From NCBI GenBank assembly GCA_039714155.1, contig JBDLJX010000029.1:1-28110 (forward strand): DNA of 28,110 nt, written 5' to 3'. Positions 1-9,644 of the stretch are shown piece by piece. A program made the position numbers and the translations under genes. Positions within the stretch are counted from its first letter, which is position 1, and each line of letters begins with the position of its first letter. Under the pieces are notes generated by a model. That model saw nothing but the letters and a program-made list of their open reading frames with translations, did not search any database and was not told where the DNA came from. The DNA comes from SZUA-186 sp039714155. GTDB taxonomy: Bacteria; Pseudomonadota; Gammaproteobacteria; UBA9214.

Positions 1-63
1 GCCGGGAGCGACCTGAAGAAAATCCGCTGTGGATTCAGAGATCAAGCGAGGGCTCGTCATCGT

Positions 64-81
64 GGTGAGAAATGCGGGCTA
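64..81 (+). repeat. Interspersed 18-bp motif, copy 1
   Basis: The sequence GGTGAGAAATGCGGGCTA is found here, with one mismatch at 27316-27333, and in a related hairpin form at 8595-8616. The last three bases are the stop codon (TAG on the minus strand) of rluE, so the repeat overlaps the end of the coding region. The pattern suggests a REP-like palindromic family dispersed in the genome. The family assignment is inference. Confidence 0.6.
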
Positions 82-693
82 TAGGACACGGTACTGACCA
101 ACCGCGAGGTCACCCAGCGTCCACTCCCCGATCCGGTAGCGAACAAGCCGCAAGGTGGGAAAGCCGATCGCTGCCGTCATGCGGCGTACCTGCCGATTGC
201 GTCCTTCGCTGATGGTCAGGTTTAGCCAGGAAGTCGGGATCGCCTTGCGTTCACGAATTGGCGGATTGCGGGGCCAGATGTCGGGAGGATCAATTGTTTC
301 GACGACCACCGGCCGGGTCTTGCCGTCCTTGAGCGTGATACCCCGACGCAGCTTGTCCAGGTCGGTTTCAGCGGGAATACCCTCGACCTGCACCCGGTAG
401 GACTTTTCCTTGCCGTATTCCGGATTGGCGATCTGCTGCTGCAGTCGGCCATTATCGGTCAGGATCAGCAGCCCTTCGCTGTCGTAGTCCAGCCGGCCGG
501 CACAATAGATGTCCGGGATGTCGATGTAGTTCGCCAGCACGGCCTTGTTGCTGTCGGTGGTGAACTGCGACAGTACCCGGAAGGGTTTGTTGAAAAGGAC
601 GATCAAGTAGCCAGCCGGACTTAGGATAATTCTACTGCGGCGGCAGGAGAGTGGAGCGAAGCAGAGCGCTGCTTTTGGCGGCATCTGATGCAC
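79..693 (-). CDS. rluE: 23S rRNA pseudouridine synthase, RluE-like (RsuA/RluB/E/F family)
   Basis: Predicted to convert a uridine in the peptidyl-transferase region of 23S rRNA (U2457 in E. coli) to pseudouridine. The core starts near residue 30 with LIVLFNKPF. The catalytic loop is AGRLDYDSEGLLILT (about residues 65-79), carrying the invariant Asp of the family. WPRNPPIRERKAIPTSWL and EGRNRQVRRMTA follow and are diagnostic of the RluE branch. The first 27 or so residues do not resemble the family. The GTG at 693 and the ATG at 684 both lack a clear Shine-Dalgarno sequence, and a TTG at residue 30 is another possible start, so the N-terminus is uncertain. In E. coli rluE is beside nudJ and icd; here those genes are about 25 kb away. 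The stop codon lies in an interspersed repeat. Confidence 0.93.
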   Translation of the reverse strand: MHQMPPKAALCFAPLSCRRSRIILSPAGYLIVLFNKPFRVLSQFTTDSNKAVLANYIDIPDIYCAGRLDYDSEGLLILTDNGRLQQQIANPEYGKEKSYRVQVEGIPAETDLDKLRRGITLKDGKTRPVVVETIDPPDIWPRNPPIRERKAIPTSWLNLTISEGRNRQVRRMTAAIGFPTLRLVRYRIGEWTLGDLAVGQYRVL

Positions 694-696
694 TTG

Positions 697-1119
697 CTAG
701 ATTTCATAGATCACAATGAGAGTGACATCGGATTCAGCCTTAAGGCTTAATTGATTTCCTTTAATAAGATCCCCATCTTCTAAATCCAGATTTTTTACAG
801 TTGCATTCCCTATTGCAAGATAAGCCAAAAAAGGTTTTTCCAATACAAAATTTTGTGCTGCCCTTAATGATGCAATTTCAATCACTGTGTGACTGGAAAT
901 GGATAGAGCACTGGCATCCGCAAGGTAAACAAAGCCGGCAATCCCGGACCAAGTACCAGGATTAACACGGGGGCCAAAAAGTTTTGGGCTCATTACCAGG
1001 CGATATTCTTTCAACCCGGCAAAACCGCCCAGTGGCAAATCATTACGATGTAGAATTTCAATAGCCGTCAAAATCCATCCATTTACCATGATTTCGGGAA
1101 CGAACCCAACGGTAGCCAT
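697..1119 (-). CDS. Hypothetical protein (140 aa) in an A+T-rich pocket
   Basis: Not recognised. The predicted protein is 140 residues, with no signal peptide and no convincing membrane segment. The C-terminal half reads as alternating hydrophobic and polar strands (for example AYLAIGNATVKNLDLEDGD and SDVTLIVIYEI), which suggests a small beta-rich domain. Its stop is three bases upstream of the rluE start region on the same strand. Base composition is clearly richer in A+T than rluE and metH, suggesting recent acquisition. It starts 20 bases after the end of the truncated frame at 1140-1340, so the two were probably once one transcription unit. No good Shine-Dalgarno sequence precedes the ATG at 1119; an internal ATG at residue 11 is an alternative. 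The smooth protein-like composition supports a real gene, but function cannot be assigned. Confidence 0.6.
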   Translation of the reverse strand: MATVGFVPEIMVNGWILTAIEILHRNDLPLGGFAGLKEYRLVMSPKLFGPRVNPGTWSGIAGFVYLADASALSISSHTVIEIASLRAAQNFVLEKPFLAYLAIGNATVKNLDLEDGDLIKGNQLSLKAESDVTLIVIYEI

Positions 1120-1139
1120 GAGCAGCGCGACCGCTGGCG

Positions 1140-1340
1140 TTAAACTTTAGCCACATAGTAGTACCGCATCTGCTCGATGGCATTGTCTTCAAATAAATAC
1201 CCGAAACCTTCAGTTTCAATGAACTGCTCTATGCCTTCATTTTCAATTGCCATTATTCCTGCCTCGATTGCTACTTGCGCTGTTGAAAAGTATTCGAGCC
1301 AAATTGAGCTGATTCCATGTTCATTTTGTACGGTATTATT
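1140..1340 (-). pseudogene. 3' remnant of an unidentified gene
   Basis: A minus-strand frame is open from 1340 to the TAA at 1140-1142. It gives about 66 residues of protein-like sequence, including SIWLEYFSTAQVAIEAG and a C-terminus NAIEQMRYYYVAKV. The only ATG, at 1253, leaves just 37 residues. The frame upstream is closed by a TGA at 1341-1343, and no ATG, GTG or TTG start is available in between. The composition matches the A+T-rich neighbour at 697-1119. The best reading is the C-terminal end of a gene whose 5' part has been lost, with the breakpoint about 30 bases from the metH stop codon. The alternative is a genuine 37-residue small protein. Identity unknown. Confidence 0.45.
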
Positions 1341-1369
1341 TCAGGCAGGTTTCCCGTCTGCGACAGGTT

Positions 1370-5047
<3,678 letters not shown>

Positions 5048-5188
5048 GGATTCAAAGCAATAGAGTTGTATTATGAAGTCTGGTCCGGGTGTTGGCGATT
5101 ATCGTGCTGAGATCCGGCGCAAAACCCGGTTGCCAATAGCGTCCTGGAGGCGTAGTTATACACGAAATCGCGCTTCTTCTCCCAACCA

Positions 5189-5226
5189 CCAGATATCGTG
5201 TTTATCTGGCCGATATTTACCAGATA
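5189..5226. promoter_or_regulatory. Triple CCAGAT/ATCTGG operator-like repeat
   Basis: In the region between divergent metH and the Met-rich protein gene, CCAGATAT occurs at 5189 and 5220, with the complement ATCTGG at 5204-5209. Both adjacent pairs therefore form short inverted repeats. Such spacing fits a dimeric regulator binding two overlapping sites. It does not resemble the MetJ box or the MetR site, so the regulator is unknown. Confidence 0.35.
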
Positions 5227-5236
5227 TTGTACGATG

Positions 5237-5253
5237 TTCACACCTGTGTGGAA
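5237..5253. promoter_or_regulatory. Palindrome TTCACACCTGTGTGGAA
   Basis: A 17-bp near-perfect palindrome 54 bases before the start codon of the gene at 5307. Its position suits an operator for that gene. The regulator is unknown. Confidence 0.3.
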
Positions 5254-5306
5254 GAGTTCCGCGCCAATAACCATACTTAACTGACAGGGGAGACCGAAAC
5301 GGCAAC

Positions 5307-6104
5307 ATGAAACACAAACGGGTGACATATCTGCTGATTTTTACCTTGCTGGCACCGGCACCGGTGCTGGCCGATGAGTTTGAGGATATGTTCGGTTTCA
5401 TGTTCCGCATGATGCTGACGGCCATGAACGTCATGTCCGACATGGCGGACAATGACGATGGTTGGGGGGGTAACAGCGGGTCGTCTCCCTGGAGTTCGAT
5501 GTCGCCCGGTATGGGCATGTGGCCGGGTTCCTCCATGATGTCGTCCGGTATGGGTATGTGGCCGGGTTCCTCCATGATGTCGTCCGGTATGGGTATGTGG
5601 CCGGGTTCCTCCATGATGTCGCCCGGTATGGGCATGTGGCCGGGTTCCTCCATGATGTCGCCCGGTATGGGTATGGGTGGCTGGCCCGGCAGCGGTTCCG
5701 GCATGAATCCCTGGGGCAGTATGCCATGGGGTGGCAGCAATTTCGGGAACATGCCCTGGGGCGGTGGCAATCCGTGGAAGAGCGGTCGGGCCGGTGCGCC
5801 CTACCCTGCAAACGTGGCGCCGATGGTGTCGCTGCTTGATGGCAAGTGGTACGGCAATACCGGCGAGATACTCGAGGTCCGTGGCAACCGCTTTCGTCTG
5901 AAGAGTGGCCGCAACAGTATCAGTGGCATGCTGACCATTCAGGACAACATTGTTCGCATGTACACGCCGAAGACCGGATCGACCATGACCTATACCTTTA
6001 TGCGCAACCAGACCGGCCTGGTGTTGCAGGAGCCCTCCGGCAACCTGCTGGTATTCCAGCAGTATCCGATCGCCGGGATCAGCAACATGTCGTATGTGTT
6101 TTAG
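5307..6104 (+). CDS. Exported Met/Trp/Gly-rich tandem-repeat protein with C-terminal beta domain
   Basis: Not assigned to a named family with certainty. Residues 1-22 form a Sec signal peptide (basic start, hydrophobic LLIFTLLAPAPV, cleavage after VLA). A short Met/Asp-rich segment follows (FGFMFRMMLTAMNVMSDM). From residue 71 there are four 13-residue repeats of the form MWPGSSMMSPGMG, then a Gly/Trp-rich linker with MPWGG motifs. The last 100 residues or so form a folded-looking domain that begins LLDGKWYGNTGEILEVRGN and resembles small lipocalin-like beta domains. Dense MxM and MMxxGMGM spacing could bind Cu(I), or serve as an oxidisable methionine store. The PWGG repeats also recall sulfur-globule-type envelope proteins of sulfur bacteria. 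Both readings are inference. An AGGGGAG lies about 14 bases before the ATG. The HPP gene follows 38 bases downstream, probably in one operon. Confidence 0.85.
   Translation: MKHKRVTYLLIFTLLAPAPVLADEFEDMFGFMFRMMLTAMNVMSDMADNDDGWGGNSGSSPWSSMSPGMGMWPGSSMMSSGMGMWPGSSMMSSGMGMWPGSSMMSPGMGMWPGSSMMSPGMGMGGWPGSGSGMNPWGSMPWGGSNFGNMPWGGGNPWKSGRAGAPYPANVAPMVSLLDGKWYGNTGEILEVRGNRFRLKSGRNSISGMLTIQDNIVRMYTPKTGSTMTYTFMRNQTGLVLQEPSGNLLVFQQYPIAGISNMSYVF
5517..5672 (+). repeat. Four 39-bp in-frame tandem repeats
   Basis: Copies begin at 5517, 5556, 5595 and 5634. Copies 1 and 2 are identical; copies 3 and 4 differ from them at only one or two bases (TCC versus CCC, and GGT versus GGC). A degenerate partial copy precedes them at 5493-5516. 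Each unit is 13 codons, so gain or loss of copies keeps the frame. The near-identity indicates recent expansion. Confidence 0.95.
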
Positions 6105-6142
6105 CCATAACGCCGGGCACCTTAGCCGGTCTGCAATAAGCA

Positions 6143-7111
6143 ATGGTGAATAGTCGTAACGACAGACGACGGCAACTGCTGCAACTGATCGGGGCAGACA
6201 GCCACCCGGCCAGTCACGCCGAGAAACTGATATCCGCGGCGGGCGCGTTTGCCGGCATCTTCGGTGTTTTTCTCACCAGCAGTTATTTTCTCGACAGTTC
6301 GCTGCCCCTGATGGTCGCCTCGATGGGGGCGTCGGCGGTGCTGCTGTTTGCCGTGCCGCACGGCGCGCTGTCGCAGCCATGGCCACTGGTTGGCGGGCAT
6401 CTTGTCTCAGCCTGTATTGGGGTCGCCTGTGCCCGCTACGTGCCGGATGCCTTAATCGCAGCACCGCTGGCAGTGGGTCTTGCGGTCGGTTGCATGTACT
6501 ACCTGCGCTGCATTCACCCACCGGGCGGCGCCACGGCGCTGGTGGCGGTTATTGGCGGCCCGGACGTGCACAGGCTGGGTTACCAGTTTGCCATCACCCC
6601 TGTGCTGTTGAATGTGCTGGCGATCCTGACGGTGGCGGTCATCTTCAACGCGTTCTTTCACTGGCGCATCTACCCGGCGTACATGCACCGCCGAAGTGCA
6701 CGGCCACAGGCAGCCGGGGCCGGGCAGTTACAGGACAGCATTGCCCACGAGGACTTTGTCTATGCGCTGAGCGAGATCGATTCCTTTATCGATATCAATG
6801 AACAGGACCTGCTGCGTATCTATGAACTGGCCACACAACACCAGGACGGTACGGGGTATGATCCGGCGGAACTGCAGACCGGCCATTACTACAGCAATGG
6901 CCGCTATGGCGCCGACTGGAGTATCCGCCTGATTATCGAGCAGGACGAACGCGATGACCGTGCCGACCGGGAACTGATCTACAAGACCGTAACCGGCCAC
7001 GGGCGACGCTCAACGGCGGTAGCAACATGTGAGGAGTTTGCCCGCTGGGCACAGCATGAGGTCTACCGTGATGAGGAGAACTGGCGGCGTGTTGATCCAG
7101 GTGGTGATTGA
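6143..7111 (+). CDS. HPP-family integral membrane protein with soluble C-terminal domain
   Basis: The N-terminal half (about residues 28-175) is a hydrophobic domain with four or more membrane segments. It contains the family signature CIHPPGGATAL at residues 123-133, together with VASMGASAVLLFAVPHGALSQPW. HPP proteins are membrane proteins of largely unknown role; plant and cyanobacterial members have been linked to nitrite transport. Residues 190-322 are hydrophilic and acidic, beginning near AHEDFVYALSEIDSFIDIN. I do not recognise this tail, and it is not the CBS pair often seen after HPP domains. The gene follows the Met-rich exported protein on the same strand after 38 bases, so joint transcription is likely. 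A palindromic repeat at 7115-7164 begins just after the stop. Confidence 0.88.
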   Translation: MVNSRNDRRRQLLQLIGADSHPASHAEKLISAAGAFAGIFGVFLTSSYFLDSSLPLMVASMGASAVLLFAVPHGALSQPWPLVGGHLVSACIGVACARYVPDALIAAPLAVGLAVGCMYYLRCIHPPGGATALVAVIGGPDVHRLGYQFAITPVLLNVLAILTVAVIFNAFFHWRIYPAYMHRRSARPQAAGAGQLQDSIAHEDFVYALSEIDSFIDINEQDLLRIYELATQHQDGTGYDPAELQTGHYYSNGRYGADWSIRLIIEQDERDDRADRELIYKTVTGHGRRSTAVATCEEFARWAQHEVYRDEENWRRVDPGGD

Positions 7112-7114
7112 AAG

Positions 7115-7164
7115 ACTGTAGGTCGGATTAGCTGCGCAGCAGCGTAATCCAACATGAAGCAGTC
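7115..7164 (+). repeat. Palindromic intergenic repeat (GTCGGATTA...TAATCC type)
   Basis: GGATTAGCTGCGCAGC is followed by AGCGTAATCC, giving a GGATTA/TAATCC stem around a GCTGCGCAGC palindrome. Outer GACTG (7115-7119) and CAGTC (7160-7164) also pair. It resembles the common GTAGGTCGGATTAGC-type intergenic repeat of gammaproteobacteria. It starts right after the HPP gene stop and may act as a transcript 3' end. Confidence 0.65.
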
Positions 7165-7260
7165 TATGGTTAGACGTAATCTTGAGCCCCGATTGTTGCC
7201 AGGGCAGACAAACGGGCACTACGCGCACGCCAATAACTGTCGTTCGTAAAGCCGTCATTG

Positions 7261-7306
7261 ACCGGCTGGCTTACCCGTAACGAAGTGGTAGGCAAGCCAG
7301 TCCGGG
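7261..7306. terminator. Imperfect hairpin between convergent genes
   Basis: ACCGGCTGGCTTACC (7261-7275) pairs imperfectly with GGTAGGCAAGCCAGTCCGGG after an 11-base loop. It lies between the HPP gene and the convergent GlsB-type gene. No T tract follows on either strand, so termination is only a possibility. Confidence 0.35.
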
Positions 7307-7327
7307 TTAAAATGCATTGCCAGGCTG

Positions 7328-7579
7328 TCATTTCTTCTTGATTATACCGGCAACGAATAGCAGTAATGCAGCTCCTGCAGTCGCAGTGATTATTGAACCA
7401 ATTAATCCTCCTGCCGAAATACCAAGCAAACCAAATACAAAGCCTCCAACTACTGCACCCAGAATACCGATAACGATATTGCCGAGCAGGCCAAAACCTC
7501 CTCCTTTCATTAAAGTTCCGGCTAACCAGCCTGCAATGGCACCGATTGCCAAAAATATTATCAATCCTGTTATATCCAT
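7328..7579 (-). CDS. GlsB/YeaQ/YmgE family stress-response membrane protein
   Basis: An 83-residue, very hydrophobic, glycine-rich protein with three membrane segments. It has the family pattern IIFLAIGAIAGWLAGTLMKG, then GNIVIGILGAVVGGFVFGLL, ending in KKK. Members are small inner-membrane proteins induced by stress (the transglycosylase-associated family); the biochemical role is not established. The start is supported by AGAGGTG eight bases before the ATG. It is monocistronic, and the flanking non-coding DNA is more A+T-rich than the rest of the window. Confidence 0.93.
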   Translation of the reverse strand: MDITGLIIFLAIGAIAGWLAGTLMKGGGFGLLGNIVIGILGAVVGGFVFGLLGISAGGLIGSIITATAGAALLLFVAGIIKKK

Positions 7580-7819
7580 AATTTCACCTCTGTGTTGTTA
7601 AAACTTCCTTGGCGTATTGCTACCTGCTACTTACAGGTCATGTTTGTACTGCCGCTTCTATTACTATCAACAGGACAATGTCATGTTACATAGTCTGATG
7701 GGTTTTACAAACCTGGCATTACAAAACATTGAATAACCTGTAAATGGTCGAAATCGATCCTCTGACTGAAATGCTCGGGATTTATCCTGCTGAATATTCC
7801 TGTTAAGCTCGGGCCGTTC

Positions 7820-7840
7820 TGCCTGACGTGAAATCAGGCA
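7820..7840 (+). promoter_or_regulatory. Leader hairpin before the hemolysin III gene
   Basis: TGCCTGA and TCAGGCA form a perfect 7-bp stem with a 7-base loop. It ends six bases before the CGGAG ribosome-binding site of the gene at 7857. It could influence translation initiation; no known riboswitch fold was recognised. The rest of 7580-7856 shows no other clear signal. Confidence 0.35.
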
Positions 7841-7856
7841 ACCTCGGAGAACACCC

Positions 7857-8522
7857 ATGCATACACAGGCAATAACAGCCGGCTACAGCATTAAAGAAGA
7901 AATAGCTCACAGTATTACGCATGGTATTGGCGTGCTGATGAGTGTTATTGGTCTCGCGATACTTATGGTGTACTCCAGTAAGTATGGTGATGCCTGGCAC
8001 ATTGTCAGCTCAGGCATTTACGGTTTGACGCTGATTGCACTTTACACTTCATCTACGCTGTATCACAGTGTGACGGTACCTGACCTTAAGAAGGTTCTGC
8101 AACGACTGGATCATGCGGCAATTTTCCTTCTTATTGCTGGCACCTATACGCCATTTACACTGGTCAATTTACGCGGTGGCTGGGGCTGGACCCTGTTCGG
8201 CATGGTGTGGTCTATTGCTATTGCAGGCATGATCATGGAACTGATTGTGAAGAAGCGTTACAAGCGTATTTCCATTGCTTTGTATCTCGGCCTTGGCTGG
8301 CTGGTTATGATCGCAATCGAGCCAATGCTTGCGAACATTGCACCGGGCGGTTTGATATTACTGCTGATCGGCGGACTGTTCTATTCGCTGGGTGTCATAT
8401 TCTATGTATGGAAGACACTGGTATATCACCATGCTATCTGGCACGTGTTTGTGCTCGCAGGCAGCGTATCCCACTTCTTTGCAGTGTTCCTGTACGTCAT
8501 TCCAGACGGCCCTGCAGCTTAA
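7857..8522 (+). CDS. Hemolysin III (HlyIII/YqfA) family membrane protein
   Basis: A 221-residue polytopic inner-membrane protein of the HlyIII/PAQR superfamily. Family signatures are present: EEIAHSITHGIG (residues 14-25), STLYHS (66-71), LDHAAIFLLIAGTYTPF (84-100) and, near the C-terminus, HHAIWHVFVLAGSVSHFF. The conserved Ser, Asp and His residues of these motifs match the metal-binding site of the superfamily. Seven membrane segments can be traced. Despite the name, members are not generally toxins; E. coli YqfA affects membrane energetics and lipids. The start follows a CGGAG sequence and a small leader hairpin. The gene appears monocistronic, with a REP-like hairpin downstream at 8595. 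Confidence 0.93.
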   Translation: MHTQAITAGYSIKEEIAHSITHGIGVLMSVIGLAILMVYSSKYGDAWHIVSSGIYGLTLIALYTSSTLYHSVTVPDLKKVLQRLDHAAIFLLIAGTYTPFTLVNLRGGWGWTLFGMVWSIAIAGMIMELIVKKRYKRISIALYLGLGWLVMIAIEPMLANIAPGGLILLLIGGLFYSLGVIFYVWKTLVYHHAIWHVFVLAGSVSHFFAVFLYVIPDGPAA

Positions 8523-8594
8523 TACCTGCAAATCTGAAATCCCCTGCATGGCATGACGCTGGAGATGATCCTTGCGCGCCAGGCGCAGCGTTTA

Positions 8595-8616
8595 GCCCGC
8601 GGTGAGAAGTGCGGGC
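8595..8616 (+). repeat. Interspersed motif, hairpin form
   Basis: GCCCGC (8595-8600) and GCGGGC (8611-8616) form a 6-bp stem around GGTGAGAAGT. The right part is a variant of the 18-bp motif at 64-81 and 27316-27333. It lies between the convergent HlyIII and SYLF genes and may also help end transcripts. Confidence 0.5.
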
Positions 8617-8669
8617 CAGGTTGTCGGCCAAATTGCCTAATGGCAGGCCGTCCCTGGCATGCCTGTGCA

Positions 8670-9227
8670 TTATTTTTCGGTTTTGGTGATCTTCGAACCC
8701 TCGATTGATATGCCAGCCATCAGCCCCTTGTTGCTGAACACGAATCCCACGATCGGGTCCTTGAAATTCTGGGTATTGATATCCGTGCCAGCACCCCATT
8801 CAGCAATGGCTACCGAGCCATCCACGCCGGCTTCCCAACCCTTGCTGTCGCGGAATTTCTGCATGGCTTCTTCATTCAGAAAGACCATGACGATTGCATA
8901 CTGCTGGGCCCCGATCTGGAGACCGAAGGAGCCACTGGCGATGTTGTAGTACTGCACGGTCTTGCCGCCGATACGCAGCGCACCCGCACCGTACTCGCCG
9001 CCAACGATCAACCCGGCCTTGATCACGTCGGGAAATACCAGAACCCCCTTGGCTTTATCAAGAAATTCTGCGCCGCCGGCAACCTCCTTCCTGAATTCCG
9101 CAAGCGTGCCATCGACCTTGGTATCGATTTCCCCGGCGCTGGCTGCCGCTGCAACACGGGCCATACCGATACCTGACAAGACGGTGATCAGAATCACAGT
9201 TAAAACCGCACGTATATTAATGCTCAT
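8670..9227 (-). CDS. SYLF (YSC84/DUF500) domain exported protein
   Basis: A 185-residue protein with an N-terminal signal peptide (LTVILITVLSGIGMARVAAAA). The rest is a complete SYLF domain: LDKAKGVLVFPDVIKAGLIVGG, YGAGALRI, YNIASGSFGLQIGAQ, VAIAEWGAG, and a C-terminal GLMAGISIEGSKI. SYLF domains bind phosphoinositides in eukaryotes; bacterial exported versions are uncharacterised envelope proteins. AGGAGGT lies six bases before the ATG, a strong start. The gene is monocistronic, and a perfect 15-bp inverted repeat lies about 100 bases upstream. Confidence 0.92.
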   Translation of the reverse strand: MSINIRAVLTVILITVLSGIGMARVAAAASAGEIDTKVDGTLAEFRKEVAGGAEFLDKAKGVLVFPDVIKAGLIVGGEYGAGALRIGGKTVQYYNIASGSFGLQIGAQQYAIVMVFLNEEAMQKFRDSKGWEAGVDGSVAIAEWGAGTDINTQNFKDPIVGFVFSNKGLMAGISIEGSKITKTEK

Positions 9228-9325
9228 TGACTTACCTCCTGGTTTTTGGTGTTTTGCATCCCGTAGTCTATTTTGAGTCTGCCCGGATAACCAGCATTAC
9301 TTGATGCATATAATGATCAAGGAGC

Positions 9326-9366
9326 CAGAACACTTGATCCATGACTAGGCAGGATCAAGTGTTCTG
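9326..9366. promoter_or_regulatory. Perfect 15-bp inverted repeat, 11-base loop
   Basis: CAGAACACTTGATCC (9326-9340) is exactly complementary to GGATCAAGTGTTCTG (9352-9366). No T run follows on either strand, so it is unlikely to be an ordinary terminator. It could be an operator, an RNA structure, or a remnant of a mobile palindrome. It lies in the 417-base stretch between the SYLF gene and serS. Confidence 0.55.
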
Positions 9367-9501
9367 ACACTTTGAGCGCACAGATAATTGAAGACAACAG
9401 GCTGGCGTGCAGGGACTAATCGAGATTGGTAGTATCATGCCATGCTGGGACAGTAGAATAGCGGCTCTTTTCTGCTATCGAAGACCGGAAGACCATCAAC
9501 T

Positions 9502-9615
9502 ATGAAACCTGACAACAGACACAGGGCGCTTGTGGCCGGGATTGCACTGGCAGTATTTTTGTTGAAGCTCTCCACTACGGGCAGAAGTGAGCCGACTGGC
9601 TCAGGGCAGAGCTAG
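9502..9615 (+). CDS. Possible small membrane protein (37 aa)
   Basis: The ATG at 9502 opens a 37-codon frame with a basic start (MKPDNRHR), one hydrophobic segment (ALVAGIALAVFLL) and a polar tail rich in Ser, Thr and Gly. This is the layout of a single-pass small membrane protein. A weak GGAAG precedes it. It lies in the 417-base non-coding stretch upstream of the serS end, and its TAG sits in a GCTAGC that pairs with another GCTAGC at the serS stop. Composition alone supports it; it may be fortuitous. Confidence 0.3.
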   Translation: MKPDNRHRALVAGIALAVFLLKLSTTGRSEPTGSGQS

Positions 9616-9644
9616 CAGTATATGAGACGCGCATTTACTGTATG

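Noticed and set aside
1..84. Possible C-terminal end of an upstream plus-strand gene (frame 1 open to the TAG at 82-84; frame 3 open to 68).
   Set aside because: Too short to choose a frame, and the end falls in the interspersed repeat.
5048..5188. Cobalamin or SAH riboswitch in the metH leader.
   Set aside because: No recognisable conserved core could be seen by eye in the leader.
5517..5672. CRISPR-like array.
   Set aside because: The repeats are directly adjacent with no spacers and are in frame within a coding region.
5156..6143. Long open frames on the minus strand and in other plus frames across the 39-bp repeats, with His/Thr- or Ile/Pro-rich repeats.
   Set aside because: They are opened by the repeat's composition; the plus frame at 5307 has a signal peptide and a folded C-terminal domain, and the others have neither.
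7667..7858. Minus-strand 63-codon frame between the GlsB-type and HlyIII genes.
   Set aside because: It overlaps the HlyIII leader and start, and has no ribosome-binding site or recognisable features.
8207..8605. Alternative plus frame overlapping the hemolysin III gene.
   Set aside because: Its codons are antagonistic to the clear HlyIII frame, and the product is Cys/Arg/His-rich and unlike a real protein.
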